From contig JAJPIS010000019.1 of NCBI GenBank assembly GCA_021324635.1, positions 50,215 to 114,214 of the forward strand: a stretch of 64,000 bases of DNA. Direction: 5' to 3'. Positions 59,201 through 64,000 of this stretch are shown here, piece by piece; position 1 is the first letter of the stretch; every line of letters begins with the position of its first letter. The position numbers were made by a program, and so were the translations under genes. Below the pieces are notes generated by a model. That model was not told where the DNA came from and did not search any database. It saw nothing but the letters and a program-made list of their open reading frames with translations. This DNA is from Gemmatimonadota bacterium. Its GTDB lineage: Bacteria; Gemmatimonadota; Gemmatimonadetes; Gemmatimonadales; Gemmatimonadaceae.

Positions 59201-60865
59201 GTACACGGTGACCTCGTGCAGCGGCACGACACGACGCTGCACGCGCTCGTCTCGGTGCCGATGGACCTGGCGCTCGCGCGCGGGGTGCCGCGGCTGCTCG
59301 ACGACTCGCTCCGCGGCTCGGTGCGCGCCGACAGCGTCGGCTTCGCCGCGTTCGCGACGATCTACCCCACGCTCCAGAACCCGCGTGGGGTGTTTCAGGC
59401 GCACATCGACATCGGCGGGACGCCCCGCCACCCGACCCTGAACGGGGATGTCCGCCTCACCGACGGCGAGGCCGGGTTCCCACGCCTGGGCGTGCGGTTC
59501 ATCGGCATGCATGCCGACCTGCACCTCACCGGCGATAGTCTCGCCGTCCGCGACCTGACGATCGGCAGCCTCGAGGGGCAGACGCACGGGCGGGCCACGC
59601 TACGCGGCTGGCTCACGTTCGCCGACCTCGACGACCCGCGGTTCGACCTGACGCTCGCCGCGACCGACATCCACGCGATGAGCAATCCTCGGGTTGCCGA
59701 CGTCGCGCTCTCGACCGAGCCCGGTGCACCGCTCCACCTGGTCGGGCAGCTCTCGGCCGCCCACGTCTCGGGCGCGGCGGTCGTGGACCGCGGGACGATC
59801 TTCCTACCGGACATCCTGACCCAGAAGAAGGTCGTGAGCCTCGACGACCCGTCGTTCTACGACCTGGTCGACACGTCGCAGTTCGTCAACCGCTCGCTGC
59901 TGTCCGCCGCGCCCCCGCGCCTGCTCCAGCATCTGAGTCTCGAAGGGGTGCGGATCGCGCTCGGCAACGATGTCTGGCTGCGCTCGTCCGAGGCCAACAT
60001 CAATCTCACCACCGCCGCCGCGCCGCTGGTCGTGACCACGGCGCCGACCGGCCGGGACTCCACGCGCGGGCTGGCCCTCTCGGGCACGCTCATCGCGGCG
60101 CGGGGGACGTACCGGCTCAACCTCGGCATCGTCCAGCGGAGCTTCACCGTCGACACGGGATCGGTCCGGTTCACGGGCACGACCAACATCGACCCGGACC
60201 TCGACATCCACGCCCGCTACGTGGTCCGCCAGCCGCCGTCGACGGCCACGGGGAGCGTGAGCGCCGAGGTCCCGATCGAGATCATCCTGTTCGGCCCGCT
60301 CTCCGATCCGAAGGTCCGCCTGACCAGTCCCGACTCACTGCTGTCGCTCTCGCAGTCGGACTTGCTCAGCTACCTGATCACGGGGCAACAGTCGTTCGCC
60401 GTGGGGCAGGGCACCCCCGGCGGCACGGGTGCGCAGGTCGCCAACTTCGTGCTTCCGACGCTGGGCACGGCGATCAGCAGCCGCCTCTCCGGCGGCTGGC
60501 TCGACTACGTGAACGTGCAGACGGGGGCCGGCTACGACCCGTCCGGCACCCAGAACGGTTTCGCGACCGCGCTCTCGGCGACCCGCATCGGTGCCGGCAA
60601 GCAGCTCGGCCGCTCGACGTTCCTGAGCGCCGACCTGGGCGTGTGCACGCTGGCGGGCAACGGGGCCGGAACAGGGACCGCCGGCGCCACCGCCTCACAG
60701 ATCGGCGTCCGCCTCGAGCAGCAACTGACGCGCAGCTTCTCGCTCGCGGCGAGCTCCGAGCCCGGCACCTCCGGCATCTACTGCACGGAAGGCGCGTTGA
60801 GCCGCAGCTTCGTCACGACACCCCGGCAATGGGGGCTCGACCTGTTCCACACCTGGCAGTTCTGA
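56300..60865 (+). CDS. tamB: TamB-like translocation and assembly module protein
   Basis: A 1521-residue AsmA/TamB-type protein. A single N-terminal membrane anchor (LLLVVVGIVGLAAILAVTQ) is followed by a very long periplasmic beta-rich region of repeating short strands (the bridge that carries hydrophobic cargo between membranes), and a C-terminal DUF490/TamB domain with GTLIAARGTYRLNLGIVQRSFTVDTGSVRFTGTTNIDPDLDIHARYVVRQP, then EVPIEIILFGPLSDPKVRLTSPDSLLSLSQSDLLSYLITGQQS. The start is a GTG directly after the TamA stop. It probably moves lipids or helps insert outer-membrane proteins with TamA. Confidence 0.93.
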   Translation: MIRRRLVVAFSALLLVVVGIVGLAAILAVTQTDWGRAHIRTLALAELRRVVHGSVYVGRIEGTLFTGITIDSVELRDPTGHIFFAARRVHAEYDPRDLADRRILFQRLELDRPYVRLVHHHDGTWNFQHIFPPSRRLPEPQARGFGDFIVATNVAIHGGDFYYSNRWSPEDSLPGPRRDSAVREGLRRPHYGLVREPEGLMRTFSWTGLELESPYARIVDPDSVGVAVQISRLDADEFFPPFRIARARGRVTIAHDTLRAVLPHVELPGSVLQAEGKVAVGSGRPPIYTLHFTSDSMALADIAWVYPNLPRTGGGRAVIDILTDHANPDITDFAVHDMDLRSTASRLRGDMTFETGRPGLVIKNVALEAAPVDFALIRVLGGGKPFPVPWAGQWTGRVRGPGGPLTRWRVDSADLTLHDAHVPGATTRLAGAGELDVSDPALLAFHHFRLWVPRLDLRTPQAVLPEFPRLHGVVSGVATVDSVWNDVRFADADVTHTDGGAVPERITGDGRFTLADSVARYDMSLSAQPISFTTLARSYPSLPLRGEFSGPVTLQGTLGDLDVTAQLNGAPGAFAVDGHVDATSPGLSASGALILSEVDAQAILGNDSLPQTGLTGRIDIDLRGDSLPALNGAITGTLARSSIGRVRLDTGRFVGRFGDARLRVDSLSVESRGGLLTGSGGLALAPELRDSLALAFTTDSLGGWRRYLVGESAPDSTHPDPLAGAIRVTAALTGSIDSLAASGAIGGNGVRVGGLTVRGLTGAFTLPRIRGPLLGDASLTLDGATVSAPSTVAFDRITVGAEFRGPAPTALGLTVTTSTGPHATAAATLARSPGALHLALDTLDVITSQDAWHLAAPAHFTRDTAGIALDSLVMHGVAGTVAARALVPDAGAISATFTGDSVALADVGELLQSPATYAGRAGWQMTVGGDRARPTMTLDTRLDSAEFGDVRLEELLVHGAYDARRLLVHGDLVQRHDTTLHALVSVPMDLALARGVPRLLDDSLRGSVRADSVGFAAFATIYPTLQNPRGVFQAHIDIGGTPRHPTLNGDVRLTDGEAGFPRLGVRFIGMHADLHLTGDSLAVRDLTIGSLEGQTHGRATLRGWLTFADLDDPRFDLTLAATDIHAMSNPRVADVALSTEPGAPLHLVGQLSAAHVSGAAVVDRGTIFLPDILTQKKVVSLDDPSFYDLVDTSQFVNRSLLSAAPPRLLQHLSLEGVRIALGNDVWLRSSEANINLTTAAAPLVVTTAPTGRDSTRGLALSGTLIAARGTYRLNLGIVQRSFTVDTGSVRFTGTTNIDPDLDIHARYVVRQPPSTATGSVSAEVPIEIILFGPLSDPKVRLTSPDSLLSLSQSDLLSYLITGQQSFAVGQGTPGGTGAQVANFVLPTLGTAISSRLSGGWLDYVNVQTGAGYDPSGTQNGFATALSATRIGAGKQLGRSTFLSADLGVCTLAGNGAGTGTAGATASQIGVRLEQQLTRSFSLAASSEPGTSGIYCTEGALSRSFVTTPRQWGLDLFHTWQF

Positions 60866-61938
60866 TGACGGCCGGTGGCACGACAGCGGGGCGCCATCCC
60901 CCCGTCCCGCCGCTCGAGCCGCCCCTGCCCCCGCCCCCGGCCCGGGGGCCGGGCGTGCGGGGGGAGCCGGCGGCCGGCGCCGGCCGGGCCCCACGGTTCG
61001 CGCGCGCCCTCCTCGTCGTCAATCCGGCCTCCCGCCGCGGCGCGCACTTTCAGCGCCGGGCGCTGCGGGCCTTTGCCCGGGCCGACGTCTCCTGCGATGT
61101 GGTGTCCACGGCGCACGCCGGCCAGGGTGCGCACCTGGCGGCCACGCTGGCCGCCGCCTACGACGTGATCTTCACCCTGGGCGGGGACGGCACGGCCATG
61201 GAGGTGGTCGGCGCCCTGGCAGGCAACGGCGGTCCGCCGGTCGGCATCCTCCCCGGCGGGACGGGCAACCTGATCGCCCGGACGCTCGGTATCCCGCTCG
61301 ACGTCCGGCGGGCGGTTCCGAGCCTCCTCGGGGGGGTCAACGCCAGCGTCGACCTGGGCGTGCTGACGGGCGCCCGGCCGGGACTGCGCCGGCGCTTTGC
61401 CTTCGCGGCCGGCGTCGGGGTCGACGCCACCATGATCGCCGACGCCTCGGTGACGCTCAAGCGCCAGCTCGGGGTCGGGGCGTACGTGCTGAGCTGGTCC
61501 CGGGCCGTGCTCCGCCGGCAGGCGTTCCTGGCCCGCGTCTGGGTGGACGGCGAGCCGATCGAGCGGCTGGCCTCGGCCGTCATGGTCGCGAACTTCGGCG
61601 CCGTCCTCAACGACCTCATTCGCCTGGGCCCCGGAATCCGGCAGGATGACGGGAAGCTGGACTTGTGCGTCTTCTCACCAGGAACCGCGCGCGACGCGGT
61701 CCGGGTAGCCTGGAAGCTGCTCCGAAAGGACTTTCGCGCCGACCCGTGCATGCTGTATCGCGCGGGCCGCCACTTCCGGGTCGAGACGGACCCACCGCGC
61801 ATGGTCCAGGCGGACGGCGAGCTGCTCGGGAAGACGCCGTTCGAGATCGCGGTGGAGCCGCTGGCGGCGCAGTTGCTCGTGCCGCGGCGGTGGGCCGCGG
61901 CCGGACGGGCAGCGGGAGGGGGAGGGGGAGGGGAATAG
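60865..61938 (+). CDS. Diacylglycerol/lipid kinase
   Basis: The ATG at 60865 overlaps the tamB stop by one base (TGATG) and gives 357 residues. After a Pro/Gly-rich head, RALLVVNPASRRGAHFQRRALRAFARADVS and DVIFTLGGDGTAMEVVGALAGNG show the DAGK catalytic fold with the GGDGT nucleotide loop, followed by GILPGGTGNLIARTLGIP. The C-terminal half resembles YegS/LCB5-type lipid kinases. It phosphorylates diacylglycerol or a related lipid; close coupling to the TamA/TamB membrane-assembly genes suggests a role in envelope lipid supply. The last residues are a Gly run (AGGGGGGE). Confidence 0.92.
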   Translation: MTAGGTTAGRHPPVPPLEPPLPPPPARGPGVRGEPAAGAGRAPRFARALLVVNPASRRGAHFQRRALRAFARADVSCDVVSTAHAGQGAHLAATLAAAYDVIFTLGGDGTAMEVVGALAGNGGPPVGILPGGTGNLIARTLGIPLDVRRAVPSLLGGVNASVDLGVLTGARPGLRRRFAFAAGVGVDATMIADASVTLKRQLGVGAYVLSWSRAVLRRQAFLARVWVDGEPIERLASAVMVANFGAVLNDLIRLGPGIRQDDGKLDLCVFSPGTARDAVRVAWKLLRKDFRADPCMLYRAGRHFRVETDPPRMVQADGELLGKTPFEIAVEPLAAQLLVPRRWAAAGRAAGGGGGGE

Positions 61939-62047
61939 AAGCACACGGGCGCGGCGCCGCCGGGCGTCCGGGATGGTGGGAGGGGCGGAGGGGAGCGGGA
62001 CCACCAGGTCATCGGATCGGACTCACCAGCACACGAGCCAGCGCCGG

Positions 62048-63406
62048 ATGCCGTCAGTACTCATCGTGGACGACGAGCCGTCGATCACCCAAGCGCTCGG
62101 GGCATTCTTCGAGCGAGCGGGCGGTCACGTCGTCACGGCCGTACACAGCGGCGCCGACGCGGTGACCCAGTTCGAGCGCATCCGACCGGACCTCGTCCTC
62201 CTCGATGTCCGGCTGCCCGACATGACCGGCTTCGACGTGCTGGCGCGTCTGCGGGAGAACAATCCGGTGGTGATCATGATCACCGGGTACGGCGATGTGC
62301 CGCTGGCCGTGCAGGCGATGCAGAACGGAGCGGAGAACTTTCTCACCAAGCCGGTCGAGCTGGATCATCTCGGCGTGGTCGCCGAGCGGGCGTTCGAGAA
62401 AGCGCGGCTCCGTCAGATGAACCGATATCTGGCGTCGCGTCATGGCGCCGGCACGCCGGCCCTCTCGCTGGGTGTGTCGCGCCCGATGCAGGAGCTGGCG
62501 GCGCAGACGGACATGATCGCCGCCAGCGACCGGACGACCGTGCTCCTCATCGGGGAGAGTGGCTCGGGCAAGGGGCGAGTGGCGGAGCTGATCCACGCCC
62601 GGAGCCCCCGCGCGACGCGTCCGTTCGTCGAGGTCAACTGCGCCGCGCTGACGGCGAGCTCGCTCGACGTCGAGCTGTTCGGGCAGGACCGGGGTGGTGA
62701 CGGCAACGGCAACGGGACACCGGCGCATCGGGAGCTCAAGCCGGGCCTGTTCGAGGTCGCCGACGGCGGCACGCTGTTCCTCGATGAGATCGGCGATCTG
62801 GACCCGCAGCTCCAACCCAAGCTCCTGCGCGTCCTCGAGGGGAAATCCTTCCGCCGCGTCGGGGGCACGCAGGAGATCTTCGCCAACGTGCGCCTCGTCG
62901 CCGCGACGAGCAAGGATCTCGTGAACGAGGTCACGGCCGGGTCGTTCCGCGAGGATCTGTACTACCGGTTGAACGTCATGCCGGTGTATCTCCCGCCCCT
63001 TCGGGCCCGCTCCCGCGAGGATCTCCTCGAGCTGGTCGGGCGGATCATCGATGAGTTGCGTCCGATCCTGCCGGACGCGCCGACGGCGGTCGGCGAGCCG
63101 GCGCTCGAGCGCATCCTGCGCTACGGGTGGCCGGGGAACATCCGCGAGCTGCGGAACGTGCTCGAGCGCGCCATGATCATGGCGCGCGGTCAGTCGGAGA
63201 TCGGCCCTCAGCACCTCCCGGTCGATGTGCGGGAGAGCGCCGGGGCGACGCACGAGCACCACGTGCCCAAGTCGCTGGAGGAGGTCGAGCGGGGGCACAT
63301 CGAGCGCACGCTGCGCGCGCACGGCGGTAATCGGACGCACACCGCGCGCGAGCTCGGGATCTCGCGCGCGACGCTGATCAAGAAGATCAAGGCGTACGGG
63401 CTATGA
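62048..63406 (+). CDS. Sigma-54-type response regulator lacking the GAFTGA loop
   Basis: The ATG at 62048 (MPSVLIVDDEPSITQAL) starts directly with the receiver, so it is preferred over 61973 (452 residues). The phosphoacceptor is in LVLLDVRLPDMTGFDVLARL and the Lys in NFLTKPVELDHL. The AAA+ domain has Walker A LIGESGSGKGRVAELIH, Walker B GGTLFLDEIGDLD and the usual GWPGNIRELRNVLERAM segment; the Fis helix-turn-helix is HGGNRTHTARELGISRATLIKKIK. Where GAFTGA is expected (after ELFG), there is QDRGGDGNGNGTPAHREL, so sigma-54 contact is probably lost. It may control by DNA binding with a different polymerase form. Confidence 0.92.
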   Translation: MPSVLIVDDEPSITQALGAFFERAGGHVVTAVHSGADAVTQFERIRPDLVLLDVRLPDMTGFDVLARLRENNPVVIMITGYGDVPLAVQAMQNGAENFLTKPVELDHLGVVAERAFEKARLRQMNRYLASRHGAGTPALSLGVSRPMQELAAQTDMIAASDRTTVLLIGESGSGKGRVAELIHARSPRATRPFVEVNCAALTASSLDVELFGQDRGGDGNGNGTPAHRELKPGLFEVADGGTLFLDEIGDLDPQLQPKLLRVLEGKSFRRVGGTQEIFANVRLVAATSKDLVNEVTAGSFREDLYYRLNVMPVYLPPLRARSREDLLELVGRIIDELRPILPDAPTAVGEPALERILRYGWPGNIRELRNVLERAMIMARGQSEIGPQHLPVDVRESAGATHEHHVPKSLEEVERGHIERTLRAHGGNRTHTARELGISRATLIKKIKAYGL

Positions 63407-63615
63407 GCGACCGCGGGGAATCCGAGCGGCCGGCGCTTCAGGAGCGCGACGCGATGGTCTGCCGGCGCTGTGGCAAGGAGGAGCGGGCGTCGGAGGGGTA
63501 TCCGTGCCGCGGCTGCGGCACGTTTCTCTGCCTCATCTGCACCTTCCGCGGCCACGATCTCTGCCTGGGGTGCGAAGCCGGTCAGGCCCCGCCGTCGTCG
63601 TCGCCGTCGTCGTAG
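63403..63615 (+). CDS. Small Cys-rich (zinc-binding) protein
   Basis: A 70-residue protein whose ATG overlaps the regulator stop (ATGA). It has four CxxC-type pairs (MVCRRCGKEE, PCRGCG, LCLICT, LCLGCE) with a His between the last two, which suggests two zinc knuckles, the B-box or zinc-ribbon type. It has no known family that I can name. The tail PPSSSPSS and the stop codon lie at the edge of the palindromic repeat region, so the C-terminus may have been cut or extended by repeat insertion. Coupled translation suggests a role with the regulator. Confidence 0.75.
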   Translation: MSDRGESERPALQERDAMVCRRCGKEERASEGYPCRGCGTFLCLICTFRGHDLCLGCEAGQAPPSSSPSS

Positions 63616-63644
63616 GGGCGGCCGCCAGGCCGCCCCGTCGTAGG

Positions 63645-63734
63645 GGCGGCATTCATGCCGCCCGCCGATCGCATCCCGCACGGATGCCTGGCGGCATTCA
63701 TGCCGCCCGCCGATCGCATCCCGCACGGATGCCT
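63645..63734. repeat. 45-bp palindromic repeat, two tandem copies
   Basis: Copy 1 is 63645-63689 and copy 2 is 63690-63734. Each copy contains two hairpins: GGCGGCAT-TC-ATGCCGCC and GCATCC-CGCAC-GGATGC. The structure is that of a REP-type or BIME-like element. Confidence 0.92.
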
Positions 63735-63797
63735 GGCCCCGCATTTCGCCGCGGGTTCCGCGTCCCGCGGCCACCAAAGGAAGGGGTTTTTTTTGAT

Positions 63798-63836
63798 GGT
63801 GCAGGGGCAATTCGCGTTGCGAATTGCCCCTGCACC
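63798..63836. repeat. Perfect 18-bp inverted repeat with 3-nt loop
   Basis: GGTGCAGGGGCAATTCGC, loop GTT, then its exact complement. It lies between the two 45-bp repeat blocks and is a different sequence family. It could be a transcript-stabilising or terminating hairpin, or a mobile palindrome. Confidence 0.92.
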
Positions 63837-63881
63837 GGGAACAACAACGGCGGGGGCGGGCCACCGTGGTGTCCTCGTAGG

Positions 63882-64000
63882 GGCGGCATTCATGCCGCCC
63901 GCCGATCGCATCCCGCACGGATGCCTGGCGGCATTCATGCCGCCCGCCGATCGCATCCCGCACGGATGCCTGGCGGCATTCGTGCCGCCCGCGACGCGCA
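63882..64000. repeat. 45-bp palindromic repeat, two further copies plus a partial third
   Basis: Copies at 63882-63926 and 63927-63971 match the first block. A third starts at 63972 with one change (CATTCG for CATTCA) and diverges before the window ends. Preceded by GTAGG, as is the first block. Confidence 0.92.

Larger units (their letters stand above)
63616..64000. other. 385-bp intergenic region made almost wholly of palindromic repeats
   Basis: No gene is seen here. It starts with a hairpin (GGGGCGGCC-GCCA-GGCCGCCCC, 63614-63636 area) just after the last stop, then two blocks of 45-bp repeats separated by a different 39-bp palindrome and a run of eight T residues (63787-63794). ORF-track entries here are readings of the repeats. 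Confidence 0.85.

Noticed and set aside
63645-64000. CRISPR-like repeat array
   Set aside because: The units are head-to-tail without spacers, are themselves double palindromes, and no cas gene is near. A REP/BIME-type element fits better.

Overview
The window is about 70% GC and densely coded on both strands. It looks like a chromosomal segment of a diderm (Gram-negative-type) bacterium. Outer-membrane and envelope genes (Wza-type exporter, Wzc-type kinase, TamA/TamB) sit beside an actinobacterial-style CysO/MoeZ/CysM sulfur route, a sigma-70 factor and many two-component regulators. I infer a Gemmatimonadota-like genome from this mix and the Ala/Arg/Gly-rich proteins with repeat-filled linkers, but no rRNA or other marker is present to prove it. 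No tRNA, rRNA, insertion sequence, prophage or CRISPR array was recognised.

Region 1 (1-14.6 kb) is an exopolysaccharide locus. On the minus strand lie a deacetylase-glycosyltransferase fusion, a flavin oxidoreductase, a second deacetylase and the start of asnB, which runs off the left edge and is absent from the ORF track. Then come two glycosyltransferases on the plus strand, a UbiA-type prenyltransferase, a priming sugar transferase, a Wza-like exporter and a Wzc-like tyrosine autokinase. A receiver/GGDEF-like regulator lies among them. A divergent region rich in dyads (14.56-14.95 kb) separates the kinase from a sigma-54 response regulator/histidine kinase pair (14.9-17.5 kb).

Region 2 (17.7-29 kb) holds citrate synthase, then DNA repair genes (MutY without NUDIX domain, an ATP-dependent ligase, Ada), a secreted LVIVD-type protein, and the thrC-cysO-moeZ operon with cysM divergent. 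The thrC leader carries what looks like an attenuator. Region 3 (28.4-36.6 kb) contains a VWA protein and a MoxR-like ATPase that probably work together, an MFS exporter, a cytidylate-kinase-like protein, a GNAT acetyltransferase, a molybdopterin oxidoreductase and a tiny Met/Thr/Lys-rich lipoprotein.

Region 4 (36.6-47 kb) is a long minus-strand series: a three-domain GH18-deacetylase-GT2 membrane protein, a Lon N-terminal-domain protein, glycolate oxidase GlcD-GlcE-GlcF, YgfZ and a DUF1802-type protein. Region 5 (47-53 kb) has a sigma-70 factor with an overlapping receiver protein, aroB with a cobalamin adenosyltransferase, a Ser/Thr kinase and a thioredoxin-reductase-like ferredoxin reductase. 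Region 6 (53-63.6 kb) is a tight plus-strand series: receiver/GGDEF protein, TamA, TamB, a lipid kinase, a sigma-54-type regulator that lacks GAFTGA, and a small Cys-rich protein. The right edge is filled by 45-bp palindromic tandem repeats.

A recurring theme is short tandem repeats (9-23 bp), both between genes and in frame inside linkers and termini of otherwise ordinary enzymes.
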